The notes below the pieces were generated by a model that did not search any database, was not told the DNA's origin, and worked only from the letters and a program-made list of their open reading frames with translations. The position numbers and the translations under genes are program-made. From Burkholderiaceae bacterium (GTDB lineage Bacteria; Pseudomonadota; Gammaproteobacteria; Burkholderiales; Burkholderiaceae_A): 64,000 nt of DNA. Each line of letters starts with the position of its first letter. Position 1 is the stretch's first letter. Positions 34,546 through 43,269 of the stretch are shown here, piece by piece. The stretch lies in contig VERI01000004.1 of the NCBI GenBank assembly GCA_018882785.1, positions 1 to 64,000 of the forward strand, written 5' to 3'.

Positions 34546-35609
34546 ACGGCCCCCATACCAATGCCCATCCCCGTCTGACATCGTTGGCCCACGGCGGTGG
34601 CTGCGGCTGCAAGATCTCGCCGGCGATCCTGTCGCAGATACTGGCCAAGATGCCGGTCGGAATCATGCCCAAGGAACTTCTGGTCGGCACCGAGACCAGT
34701 GATGACGCAGCAGTCTGGCGTCTGAATGATCAGCAGGCCTTGGTGGCGACGACCGATTTTTTTACCCCCGTGGTGGATGATCCCGCTGATTTCGGTGCGA
34801 TTGCAGCGACCAACGCGATCTCGGATATCTATGCAATGGGTGCACGGCCAATTTTCGCGTTGGCACTGGTGGGCATGCCCGTGCAGGTGCTGCCTGCCGA
34901 GACGGTTGCCGCGATTCTGCGTGCAGGTCAGCAGGTCTGCCAGTCCGCGGGCATTCCCATTGCCGGCGGACATACGATTGATTCTGTAGAGCCGATCTAT
35001 GGCCTGGTCGTACTGGGACTGGCGCATCCTGATCACATTCGACGTAATCGTGATGCCCGCGAGGGCGACGTATTAATTCTGGGCAAGGGGCTCGGAGTGG
35101 GTGTCTATTCGGCAGCGTTTAAAAAAGATGCCCTGCCTGAGGCGCTTTATCGGGAAATGATTGCATCAACAACACAGCTCAATCGTGTTGGGGCAGAACT
35201 TGGACAAGACGCTGCCGTCCATGCACTTACCGATATCACTGGATTTGGACTTGCCGGCCATGTGCTTGAGATCGCCCGCGGCTCTGGCCTGGATGCGCAG
35301 GTATCCCTGTCGGCCCTGCCGTTGCTGCCCGGTGTATCGGATCTGATTGCGGCCGGGTTTTTCACCGGAGCGTCGGATCGAAACTGGGAGAGCTATGGAT
35401 CGGATGTGGAAATACGCGATATGCAGCAGGCCCAAAAGGTGCTCGTGACTGACCCACAGACCAGTGGCGGTTTGCTTGCCTGTGTGGCGCCGGAGTCGGT
35501 CGACCGGGTCCTTTCCGTTTTTCAGGCGGCTGGATTTTCGCGAGCGACGGCCATCGGGACCATGACGGCGATGCAGTCGGATCGGCCAAAAGTTCGTCTG
35601 AACATCTAA
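34542..35609 (+). CDS. senC: Selenide, water dikinase (selenophosphate synthetase), SenC-type
   Basis: Makes selenophosphate from selenide and ATP. The 355-residue protein has the SelD active-site segment HGGGCGCKISP with Cys21, Cys23 and Lys24, equivalent to the catalytic Cys17/Lys20 of E. coli SelD; the nucleophile is Cys, not selenocysteine. ATP- and metal-binding aspartates appear in ETSDDAAVW near 50, TTDFFTPVVDDP near 70 and AIAATNAISDIYAMGARP near 86. It overlaps senB by ATGA, so the two products are made together. It may serve selenosugar synthesis (SenC), selenoprotein or selenouridine synthesis, or all; sequence alone cannot separate selD from senC. Confidence 0.9.
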   Translation: MNGPHTNAHPRLTSLAHGGGCGCKISPAILSQILAKMPVGIMPKELLVGTETSDDAAVWRLNDQQALVATTDFFTPVVDDPADFGAIAATNAISDIYAMGARPIFALALVGMPVQVLPAETVAAILRAGQQVCQSAGIPIAGGHTIDSVEPIYGLVVLGLAHPDHIRRNRDAREGDVLILGKGLGVGVYSAAFKKDALPEALYREMIASTTQLNRVGAELGQDAAVHALTDITGFGLAGHVLEIARGSGLDAQVSLSALPLLPGVSDLIAAGFFTGASDRNWESYGSDVEIRDMQQAQKVLVTDPQTSGGLLACVAPESVDRVLSVFQAAGFSRATAIGTMTAMQSDRPKVRLNI

Positions 35610-35625
35610 AGGTTAGTTCATCACG

Positions 35626-36432
35626 ATGAAGCAATATCACGACCTCATGCGGCACGTGCTTGAGCACGGCGCAGTGAAAACCGATCGGACGGGTACGGGA
35701 ACACGTTCGGTATTCGGCTGGCAGATGCGATTTAATCTGGCCGATGGCTTTCCCATGGTGACTACCAAAAAGCTCCACACCAAATCCATCATTCACGAGC
35801 TGCTGTGGTTTTTGTCAGGTTCATCGAATGTCCGGCCCCTGCAGGACAAGGGGGTGAGCATCTGGGACGAGTGGGCGCGGGAAGACGGCGATCTTGGGCC
35901 CGTATATGGTGTCCAGTGGCGGTCTTGGCCTGCACCCACCCCCGAGAATCCGCATGCGGTGATCGATCAGATTTCTCGCCTGATGCAGGATCTGCATCAG
36001 ACACCTGATTCTCGTCGTCTGATTGTTTCAGCCTGGAACGTCGCCCAGATTCCGCAGATGGCCCTTGCCCCATGCCATGCGTTATTTCAGTTCTATGTGG
36101 CCGAGGGCAGGCTGTCCTGTCAGCTTTATCAGCGCAGTGCAGATATTTTTTTGGGGGTGCCGTTTAATATTGCCAGCTATGCCTTACTCACCCACATGGT
36201 CGCGCAGCAGGCGGGCCTTGCGCCAGGAGATTTCATCTGGACTGGGGGTGATTGCCATCTGTATTCGAACCATTTGGATCAGGCGCGGGAGCAGCTCGCG
36301 CGCACGCCGTATCCGCTGCCGAAATTAATGATTCATCGCTGCCCAGATTCAATTTTTGACTACCGGTTCGAGGATTTCGAGATTGTCGGCTATGAATGCC
36401 ACCCGCACATCAAGGCGCCTGTCGCGGTCTGA
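35626..36432 (+). CDS. thyA: Thymidylate synthase
   Basis: Methylates dUMP to dTMP using 5,10-methylene-tetrahydrofolate. The 268-residue enzyme has the catalytic cysteine at about residue 150 ([14 protein letters not shown]), the phosphate-binding arginines [11 protein letters not shown] (about 128-138), [17 protein letters not shown] near 20-36 and the folate-site block YNIASY-like [12 protein letters not shown]. It follows senC by 16 bases and its TGA overlaps the folA ATG by one base (TGATG), so ThyA and DHFR are translationally coupled, matching their linked roles: DHFR regenerates the folate that ThyA oxidises. Confidence 0.97.
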   Translation: MKQYHDLMRHVLEHGAVKTDRTGTGTRSVFGWQMRFNLADGFPMVTTKKLHTKSIIHELLWFLSGSSNVRPLQDKGVSIWDEWAREDGDLGPVYGVQWRSWPAPTPENPHAVIDQISRLMQDLHQTPDSRRLIVSAWNVAQIPQMALAPCHALFQFYVAEGRLSCQLYQRSADIFLGVPFNIASYALLTHMVAQQAGLAPGDFIWTGGDCHLYSNHLDQAREQLARTPYPLPKLMIHRCPDSIFDYRFEDFEIVGYECHPHIKAPVAV

Positions 36433-36950
36433 TGGGGCAGTTAATCCTTCTTGCAGCTGTTGCCCATCGGCGTGTGATCGGGCAGGACAATGCCTTGCCC
36501 TGGCATCTGCCAGAGGATTTAAAGCGATTTAAGTCGCTGACAACGGGCCATGTCGTGGCCATGGGCCGCAAGACGTTTCAGTCAATTATCGATCGCCTAG
36601 GCAGGCCGCTGCCGAATCGCCACTCGGTGGTTCTCACCCGAAGCGCTGGCTGGAGGCCCGACTGGCCAGACCGTCAGAGCGATGATTCGGTATCTGTGCT
36701 CCATGATGTGACGGGACTAGAACAGCTCTCAGAAGGGCCGGTATTCGTGATTGGCGGTGCAGAGATTTATGCCCAGACGATCTCCCATGCGGATATTTTG
36801 GAATTGACCGAGATTGATCTTGACGTACCGGGGGATGCATTTTTTCCAGAGATTGATCTCGGTCTCTGGCAGGGGTCGCACAGTGAGTGGTTATCGAGCG
36901 AGAAAAGCGGGCTGCGGTACCGTTATATCCAATATCGTCGCACGGCTTAA
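36432..36950 (+). CDS. folA: Dihydrofolate reductase
   Basis: NADPH-dependent reduction of dihydrofolate to tetrahydrofolate. From the ATG at 36432 the protein has 172 residues. Family blocks are LILLAAVAHRRVIGQDNALPWHLPEDLKRF (residues ~3-32, with the substrate Asp/Glu region in LPEDLKRF), GHVVAMGRKTFQSI near 42-55 for cofactor binding, NRHSVVLTR and the FVIGGAEIYAQ block near 105-115. A longer frame exists upstream, but the start that overlaps the thyA stop gives the conserved N-terminus. It is followed 15 bases later by an RND adaptor gene. Confidence 0.96.
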   Translation: MGQLILLAAVAHRRVIGQDNALPWHLPEDLKRFKSLTTGHVVAMGRKTFQSIIDRLGRPLPNRHSVVLTRSAGWRPDWPDRQSDDSVSVLHDVTGLEQLSEGPVFVIGGAEIYAQTISHADILELTEIDLDVPGDAFFPEIDLGLWQGSHSEWLSSEKSGLRYRYIQYRRTA

Positions 36951-36965
36951 GGTGGTGAATAGCGT

Positions 36966-37829
36966 ATGTCTAAGATAATGATGATCGTTCGAATCTCAGT
37001 TGTGTCCGTGTTTCTTGCGCCTGTGCTTACCGGCTGTCAGAAACCACCCGAGCCGACTGCGCCCCCGCGGATGGTGAAAGTCTTTACGGTTGGTGACTCT
37101 GTGGAGTCAGATGCCTCCTCTGGCGTACTCGCGATGCCGGCCCCAATGGTGCGGGATCCAGCGGCCTTGTCCTTTGATGCAGCAGGCCGGGTGATTGCAG
37201 TGATGGCTGCTGTCGGCGAACAGGTATTCCCTGGGCAGACGCTCGCCCGCCTGGATCCCCGCGATCTCGCGCTCAGCGAGTCATCCGCCAAGACACAGTT
37301 CGACGCTGCGCGTGCAGAGCTTGATTTTTCAGAGAGTGATTTTCGTCGTTATGCCGACCTGCACGCCAAGGGGTTTATTTCAAAAGCCGAGCTGGACCGT
37401 CGGCATGCTCAGCTCAAACTTGCCAGGGCGCGCTTTGAGGCGACTGCTGAGCAGCTTGGATTCATTACGCTGCGGGCGATTGAGGCAGGCCAGATTCAGG
37501 CGGTGCTGATTCAGCCGGGTGCCGTGGTTCAGCCGCGGCAGGTTGCATTCATTGTCAAGCTCTCTGCGCCCCGTTCCCCGGCCGCGGCCGGGCAGCGGCC
37601 TGCGGGGCTGCGACTTCCATTGTCTGCGCTGGTGGAGGGCAAGGCGGTCTATAAGATTGTGGACCAGGGCGATGGGACGTTACGACTGCGGCGGGTCGAG
37701 GTGGTGATCGGGCAGGTGACGGAGTCGTTTGCCGAGGTACGCGAGGGGTTATCACGCGGGGATCGGATCGTCGGCGCAGGCGTGCATCTGCTTGCCGATG
37801 GAGAACCCGTCCGGCTGTTCTCGCAGTAG
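36966..37829 (+). CDS. RND efflux periplasmic adaptor (membrane fusion) lipoprotein
   Basis: A 287-residue adaptor that should link an RND pump in the inner membrane to an outer-membrane channel. The N-terminus has a lipoprotein signal with lipobox VLTGC (Cys at about residue 24). It shows the split lipoyl halves (GRVIAVMAAVGEQVFPGQTLARLDPRDL near 75-102), an alpha-hairpin (FDAARAELDFSESDFRRYADL, then SKAELDRRHAQLKLARARFEATAEQLG) and the beta-barrel segment with LIQPGAVVQPRQVAFIVKL. It is shorter than AcrA. The RND permease gene follows 15 bases later. No TolC-like gene is in the window. Confidence 0.9.
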   Translation: MSKIMMIVRISVVSVFLAPVLTGCQKPPEPTAPPRMVKVFTVGDSVESDASSGVLAMPAPMVRDPAALSFDAAGRVIAVMAAVGEQVFPGQTLARLDPRDLALSESSAKTQFDAARAELDFSESDFRRYADLHAKGFISKAELDRRHAQLKLARARFEATAEQLGFITLRAIEAGQIQAVLIQPGAVVQPRQVAFIVKLSAPRSPAAAGQRPAGLRLPLSALVEGKAVYKIVDQGDGTLRLRRVEVVIGQVTESFAEVREGLSRGDRIVGAGVHLLADGEPVRLFSQ

Positions 37830-37844
37830 AGGCCGGTCACATTC

Positions 37845-40800
37845 ATGTTCCGAGAGCATTTCAATCTTTCTCGCTGGGCGATTGAGCACCCCGCGCTGGT
37901 GCGCTATCTGATGGTCGTCTTGCTGCTGATGGGCATAGGTGCATATTTTCAGCTTGGCCAGGACGAGGATCCGCCGTTTACATTTCGTGCCATGGTGGTA
38001 CGCGCCTCTTGGCCGGGAGCCACCGCGATGCAGGTTGCGGAGCAGGTGACCGACCGTCTGGAGCGTACGCTACAAGAGGTGCCGTATGCCGACAAAATTC
38101 GCAGCTACTCTCGCCCGGGTGAGTCGTTAATTATTTTTCAGCTCAAGGACTCCTCACCTCCGTCGGAAGTGAGCCAGGTCTGGTATACGGTCCGGAAAAA
38201 AATCGGTGATATGCGGGCGACCTTGCCGGCGGGTGTACAGGGGCCTTACTTCAACGATGAGTTTGGCGATACGTTTGGCGTGATCTATGCCATGTCCGCG
38301 CCGGGATACTCGGCACGCGATCAGCGTGACTTTGCGATCCAGGTTCGGCAGGAGCTCTTGCGCACACAGGATGTTGGCAAAGTAGAGATCTATGGCCTTC
38401 AAGAAGAGCGGGTCTACATTCAGCTCTCGCGTCGTAGGCTATCGCAGTATCAGCTGACGGTGTCTCAGGTGGCGAGCCAGATTGGCGCACAAAATGCCGT
38501 TGAGTCTGGTGGCACGCTGAGCAATGAACAGCGGGATCTCACGTTGCGCGTCGAGGGTGGCGTCGGATCGCTCGAAGCGCTGCGAGAGATGCCCCTTCGG
38601 GCGGGCGGACAGGTGGTGCGGCTGGGTGATATTGCTGAAATCCGTCGCCAGACCATTGATCCGCCACAGAGCAAGGTTCGCTTCCAGGGCGAAGAGGTGG
38701 TGGCCATTGGCGTCTCCATGCGCAAGGGCGGGGATATTGTTGCCTTGGGAGAGCGGCTACAGGCGCGGCTGTCCGATATTCAGTCTGCATTGCCGGCAGG
38801 TGTGAAACTCTCACAGGTGCAGGATCAGCCCAAAGTGGTTGCGCAGTCCGTCAATGAGTTTGTCCGCACGCTTGCCGAGGCCATCGTGATTGTTCTCGGG
38901 GTGAGCCTCTTAACGCTGGGCCTGCACCGGCATCCCTGGAGGATCGATCCGCGGCCGGGGCTGGTGGTTGCCATCAGCATACCGCTGGTTCTGGCGGTGA
39001 CATTTTTGATCATGAAGCTGTGGGGAGTTGGGCTGCATAAGATTTCCCTCGGGTCGCTGATCATTGCCCTGGGCCTTCTGGTGGATGACGCAATCATTGT
39101 GGTGGAGATGATGGTGCGTAAGCTTGAAGAAGGCGCCGATCGTGTCACAGCGGTCACGGCGGCCTATTCGCTGACGGCGATGCCCATGTTAACGGGCACC
39201 CTGATCACTGCGGCGGGATTTCTTCCGATTGGTATTGCCAAATCCGCGGTAGGTGAATATACCTTTGCCATTTTTGCAGTGACCGCTGCCGCGTTGATTG
39301 TGTCGTGGTTCGTGTCGGTGATCTTTGTTCCTTACCTTGGCTATCGAATGCTCAAGGTGCCCGCAACCACTGCTTCTATTGCTCACGAACATTTTGATAC
39401 GCCGTTTTATCGTAGTCTGAGATGGCTGGTGGGCTGGTGTGTGGATTATCGAAAGACCACGATTGTGTTGACCGTGCTGGTGCTTGGGCTTGGCATGCTG
39501 GGAATGACGCGGGTCCAACAGCAGTTTTTTCCTGACTCATCGCGGCCTGAGATCATGGTGGACGTCTGGCTGCCAGAGGGTTCAAGCGTGTCGGGTTCTG
39601 AGGTCTTGGCGAAGCGACTGGAGCAGCAGATCCTCGAGGCCCCAGGCGTGGCATCCGTGACATTTTGGATTGGATCCGGCGCGCCGAGATTTTTTCTTCC
39701 GTTGGATCAGATTCAGCCGCGCACCAATGTCTCCCAGGCGGTTGTCGTTGCGAAGACACCCCAGGACCGCAAGCGGCTCGTCTTCTTTCTGAGCGAGGAC
39801 CTCACTGCCGCGTTCCCGGAGGCCAGAATTCGCGTACGCCTGCTTCCCAATGGACCACCTGTGCCGTATCCGGTGCAGTTTCGGGTGATCGGTCCGGATC
39901 CAGGCGTGCTGAAAGCGGTCGCCGAAGAACTCAAGACCGAGATGCGTAAGGATCAGCGTCTTGTCGGTGTCAATGACAATTGGAATGAGCAGATCCCTGT
40001 CGTTCGTATCGATGTTGACCCTGCCCGTGCGCAGCAGTACCGGGTCTCGGCGCAGGCGATTGCCCAGGTGCTTGCCGCCCAGTTCAGTGGGGTAACGGTA
40101 GGCCAATACCGTGAGTCGGATCGTCTTGTGCCCATCGTGCTGCGTCTGCCCGAGTCGGAGCGCTATCAGACGGGTCAGATTTCAGACACCTTGATTCCGG
40201 CTGCCGCGGGTGGGGCGGTGCCATTACATCAGGTTGCCACGATTCGCACCGTATGGGAGCCCGGCATTGTCTGGCGAGAGGGCCGCGAATACGCCGTGAC
40301 CGTTCAGGCGGATACCGTGGATCGGGTGCAGGGGGCCACGATGACTGCAGCCTTAACGCAGGTGTTCGCGCCGATTGTGGAACGTCTCCCCACCGGAGTT
40401 CGCATCGAACTGGGGGGGGCGGTTGAGGAGAGCTCCAAGGGCCAGTCGTCCATCGCGGCAGGGATGCCGATCATGTTGTTTTTAATTTTCACTCTGCTGG
40501 TGATGCAGCTGCAGAGCTTTTCGCGGGCACTGCTGGTGTTTCTTACCGGACCGATGGGCATTGCGGGGGCGGCGGCATCTCTTCTTTTGCTTGATCGACC
40601 ATTTGGTTTTGTGGCCATGCTTGGTGTTATTGCGCTGTCGGGGATGATCATGCGCAACTCGGTGATTCTGATCGATCAGATTGAACAGGAGCGTCGAAAG
40701 GGGGTTCGGGATCGCACCGCTATTGTTGAGTCGGCGGTTCGACGTTTTAGGCCAATTGTGCTTACCGCCGCCGCCGCCGTGCTGGCGATGATTCCGTTAT

Positions 40801-40925
40801 CGAACAGTATTTTCTGGGGGCCCATGGCAGTGGCGATTATGGGCGGACTGATTCTCGCCACGATTCTCACGATGCTGTCGTTGCCCGCGATGTACGCGGC
40901 CTGGTTCAGGATAGCCAGGGAATAA
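37845..40925 (+). CDS. RND efflux transporter permease subunit
   Basis: An inner-membrane proton-driven pump of 1026 residues in the AcrB/MdtB superfamily, partner of the adaptor just upstream. It has twelve predicted membrane segments, two large periplasmic loops (about 40-340 and 560-860), and family blocks AMVVRASWPGATAMQVAEQV, LGLLVDDAIIVVEMMVRKLEEG near 405-426 with the paired Asp residues of the proton relay, and the second-half GVIALSGMIMRNSVILIDQIEQE. Substrate is not evident. Its last 20 bases overlap the convergent lrgB gene. The sequence is most like the hydrophobe/amphiphile efflux group. Confidence 0.93.
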   Translation: MFREHFNLSRWAIEHPALVRYLMVVLLLMGIGAYFQLGQDEDPPFTFRAMVVRASWPGATAMQVAEQVTDRLERTLQEVPYADKIRSYSRPGESLIIFQLKDSSPPSEVSQVWYTVRKKIGDMRATLPAGVQGPYFNDEFGDTFGVIYAMSAPGYSARDQRDFAIQVRQELLRTQDVGKVEIYGLQEERVYIQLSRRRLSQYQLTVSQVASQIGAQNAVESGGTLSNEQRDLTLRVEGGVGSLEALREMPLRAGGQVVRLGDIAEIRRQTIDPPQSKVRFQGEEVVAIGVSMRKGGDIVALGERLQARLSDIQSALPAGVKLSQVQDQPKVVAQSVNEFVRTLAEAIVIVLGVSLLTLGLHRHPWRIDPRPGLVVAISIPLVLAVTFLIMKLWGVGLHKISLGSLIIALGLLVDDAIIVVEMMVRKLEEGADRVTAVTAAYSLTAMPMLTGTLITAAGFLPIGIAKSAVGEYTFAIFAVTAAALIVSWFVSVIFVPYLGYRMLKVPATTASIAHEHFDTPFYRSLRWLVGWCVDYRKTTIVLTVLVLGLGMLGMTRVQQQFFPDSSRPEIMVDVWLPEGSSVSGSEVLAKRLEQQILEAPGVASVTFWIGSGAPRFFLPLDQIQPRTNVSQAVVVAKTPQDRKRLVFFLSEDLTAAFPEARIRVRLLPNGPPVPYPVQFRVIGPDPGVLKAVAEELKTEMRKDQRLVGVNDNWNEQIPVVRIDVDPARAQQYRVSAQAIAQVLAAQFSGVTVGQYRESDRLVPIVLRLPESERYQTGQISDTLIPAAAGGAVPLHQVATIRTVWEPGIVWREGREYAVTVQADTVDRVQGATMTAALTQVFAPIVERLPTGVRIELGGAVEESSKGQSSIAAGMPIMLFLIFTLLVMQLQSFSRALLVFLTGPMGIAGAAASLLLLDRPFGFVAMLGVIALSGMIMRNSVILIDQIEQERRKGVRDRTAIVESAVRRFRPIVLTAAAAVLAMIPLSNSIFWGPMAVAIMGGLILATILTMLSLPAMYAAWFRIARE

Positions 40926-41637
40926 GCATTGCGCCCAAGATGCCGTGCAGTCCCATGCCGATGCTGGCAAATGCGCCGGCCTCGGCGCTGACCGAAAAAG
41001 CCCGCGAGGTGCCGATGCCGTGGGCGGCCACCCCAATGGCAAAACCGCGCTGCCACCACGCCCGAATTCTTAGCCAGTCCAGAATGTAACGGGCAATGAT
41101 GGCCCCGGTAATTCCTGTTGTTACTGCATAGACCGCCGTCAGGGTCGGCGATGCACCGATATTCTCGGCAACGCCCATCGCGATTGGGGCGGTCACCGAT
41201 TTTGCAAAAAATGGCAATGTGAGCTCGGCCGGAAGCCCGATGAGTTGGGCCAGGCCGATCGCGGAAAATATCGAGCCTAGGCCGCCGATGATCAATGCAG
41301 CCGAGAGAATGGCCGCCCGTTGTCGAAATAATTGCCACCCTCTGTAGATCGGAACGGCCAGCGCTACCGTGGCGGTTCCGAGAAGGAAATGAATGAACTG
41401 CGCGCCTTCGAAATATTTTGCGTAGGGCAGGCCAATCACGCTGATTGTCGCAATCACAATCGCAATGGCAATCGCTACCGGATTGGCAAATGGATTTTTG
41501 TTGGCCTGCTCGTAGACCATCAGACCCACCTGATAGGCTGCCAAGGTCAGGATGAGCGAGAGAAGTGGTGACCCGGTGAGATAGACCCAGATCTCGCCCA
41601 GTTCAATCTGAGACAGCGTACTGATAGGCCCGGTCAT
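40906..41637 (-). CDS. lrgB: LrgB/CidB family membrane protein
   Basis: A 243-residue inner-membrane protein with about seven segments, belonging to the LrgB/CidB family (also called PlsB-type antiholin-like or plastidic glycolate/glycerate transporter relatives). Family blocks are ANKNPFANPVAIAIAIVI near 45-62, FLLGTATVALAVPIYRG near 85-101, and the C-terminal GIGTSRAFSVSAEAGAFASIGMGLHGILGA. Members either tune murein hydrolase activity/lysis or transport glycolate and glycerate; given the gcl operon in this genome the second role deserves a look (inference). It overlaps the lrgA stop by 4 bases and is convergent with the RND gene. Confidence 0.9.
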   Translation of the reverse strand: MTGPISTLSQIELGEIWVYLTGSPLLSLILTLAAYQVGLMVYEQANKNPFANPVAIAIAIVIATISVIGLPYAKYFEGAQFIHFLLGTATVALAVPIYRGWQLFRQRAAILSAALIIGGLGSIFSAIGLAQLIGLPAELTLPFFAKSVTAPIAMGVAENIGASPTLTAVYAVTTGITGAIIARYILDWLRIRAWWQRGFAIGVAAHGIGTSRAFSVSAEAGAFASIGMGLHGILGAMLIPWLS

Positions 41638-42011
41638 TCCTCCGACTCCGGTGAGGGCGCAGCATCGTCTGTGCTGGCGGGCGGGGTCAGCAGTCGCAGG
41701 GTAATTGCAGTGATGGCAATGGAGAGCGCGACGCTGGCCAGCAGAATTGCTGCAACTGACAGGCCATACACCCTGAGCGCGGGGATGAACATCACCACGC
41801 CAACGGCGGCGGGGATAAACAGCAGGCCCAGGTTCTGGGTAAAGGCCCCTGCCACGCGCTCCACGTCGGGATCAAGCTGATCCCGAATCACCAGAACCGA
41901 CAGCAGCAGCACCATGCCAATCACCGGGCCGGGTATCGGCAGAGACAGGGCTTTAGAGATAATCTCACCCATTCCTTGGAAAAGAAGAATAAATACGAGC
42001 CCGCGGATCAT
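41634..42011 (-). CDS. lrgA: CidA/LrgA family membrane protein
   Basis: A 125-residue inner-membrane protein with four hydrophobic segments, holin-like in shape. The block SKALSLPIPGPVIGMVLLLSVL (about 21-42) is the CidA/LrgA signature, and DPDVERVAGAFTQNLGLLFIPAAVGVVMF follows. The acidic tail (PSPESEE) is cytoplasmic. I chose the ATG at 42011; a second ATG at 42026 would add five residues and overlap the divergent MFS start. It forms a coupled pair with lrgB, as in other bacteria. Confidence 0.88.
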   Translation of the reverse strand: MIRGLVFILLFQGMGEIISKALSLPIPGPVIGMVLLLSVLVIRDQLDPDVERVAGAFTQNLGLLFIPAAVGVVMFIPALRVYGLSVAAILLASVALSIAITAITLRLLTPPASTDDAAPSPESEE

Positions 42012-42024
42012 GGGGCTATTGTGC

Positions 42025-43269
42025 ATGCAAGTTAGACGTGTTGCTATTTCACTGTTAATCGCCCACATCCTGTCGCTTCTGGGCTTCTCGACGTATGCGG
42101 TCGCGCTTACACAGCTTCAGCAGGAATGGGGGCTTACCAACAGCGAGGCAGGCTGGATCGCGAGCGGATTTTTTCTGGGTTATGTCGCAACGGTATCGAC
42201 CTGGTCCAGCCTCACGGATGTCATGGATGCCCGGCGGATCTATGCGGCAGGCAGTCTCATTGCGGCATCGGCAGGAATCGGATTTGCTCTCGGGGCGGAG
42301 GGCTTTGGCTCCGCGCTTCTCTTTCAAGTGCTGCTCGGTGTTGGAATTGCCGCCACCTATATGCCGGGTCTGAAAATTTTGTCGGATCGAACACGTGGAC
42401 GCGAGCAGTCTCGATTTGTAGCGTTTTACACTGCATTTTTTGGGCTTGGGGCGGCATCGTCTCTGTTTATCGCAGGCCAGTCGCTGCCCAGGATCGGCAC
42501 CCACTGGACTTTTTTCCTGTGCGCACTGGGCCCATTGATGGCGCTGCTGCTGGTGCTGTCGAGCACCCGCCCGCTCGCCCATGAGCGCGGCCGGCAGGCA
42601 GTCAGCTGGTCATTGCACCGTCTGTTTCCGCTGCGCACCTGGCGGTCGGTGTTATCCGATCGAAAGTGTCTGGGTTACACGGTGGGCTATGGCGTGCATT
42701 GCGCTGAATTGTTCGGCTCACGGGCGTGGTCTGTGGCGTTTCTCGCATTTAGTGCGAGTCTTCTTCCCGCGGGGACGGTCTCCTGGATGACGGCCGCGAC
42801 GGCTGCTGCAGTTGTAAGTGTATTTTCTGTACCGGCATCTATTCTGGGAAATGAGGTAGCCCTTCGAATTGGACGCCGTGCATGGATTGTTATGGTGATG
42901 GCCGTCACCTCATTTATCGGTGTGTCCATGGCCTTGATGGCGGGCTCCGGATGGTGGATTGTGTTCGGACTGTTTCTTGCCTATTCCGTCTTCATCATGG
43001 CGGATTCCGCGACGCTGACCGCAGGACTTGTGGCCTCAGCACAGCCGGAGGTGAAAGGTGCCGCGATGGGCTTGTATTCCTTGATCGGATTTGGTGGTGG
43101 GGGCGTGCTGGGGCCGGCTGTGTTTGGCGCGGCGCTCGATTGGTCGCAGGGAGGTGCGACACCGCAGGACTGGGCAATCGGTTTTGCAGTCTTGGGCCTG
43201 GGATGCGTGCTATTTCCGTTGTTTGACTGGTGGCTGCATCGCTCCAGCCCGTTTAAGGCTTCTTCCTGA
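42025..43269 (+). CDS. Major facilitator superfamily transporter
   Basis: A 414-residue inner-membrane carrier with about twelve hydrophobic segments. MFS marks are GFFLGYVATVSTWSSLTDVMDARRIYAAGS (the loop 2-3 motif, residues ~46-75) and ILSDRTRGREQSRFVAFYTAFFGLGAASSLF in the fourth-fifth segments; the second half starts near residue 215 (SVLSDRKCLGYTVGYGVHCAELFGSRAWSVAF). It looks like the CynX/NimT-type or unclassified exporter/importer group, but no substrate can be assigned. The ATG at 42025 is required to keep the first membrane segment, leaving only 13 bases to the divergent lrgA start, and has no visible ribosome-binding site. Confidence 0.85.
   Translation: MQVRRVAISLLIAHILSLLGFSTYAVALTQLQQEWGLTNSEAGWIASGFFLGYVATVSTWSSLTDVMDARRIYAAGSLIAASAGIGFALGAEGFGSALLFQVLLGVGIAATYMPGLKILSDRTRGREQSRFVAFYTAFFGLGAASSLFIAGQSLPRIGTHWTFFLCALGPLMALLLVLSSTRPLAHERGRQAVSWSLHRLFPLRTWRSVLSDRKCLGYTVGYGVHCAELFGSRAWSVAFLAFSASLLPAGTVSWMTAATAAAVVSVFSVPASILGNEVALRIGRRAWIVMVMAVTSFIGVSMALMAGSGWWIVFGLFLAYSVFIMADSATLTAGLVASAQPEVKGAAMGLYSLIGFGGGGVLGPAVFGAALDWSQGGATPQDWAIGFAVLGLGCVLFPLFDWWLHRSSPFKASS

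Noticed and set aside
34542-34620. SelD/SenC as a selenocysteine-containing protein with an in-frame TGA
   Set aside because: The active-site codons read Cys (GGGCGCK); no TGA interrupts the frame.
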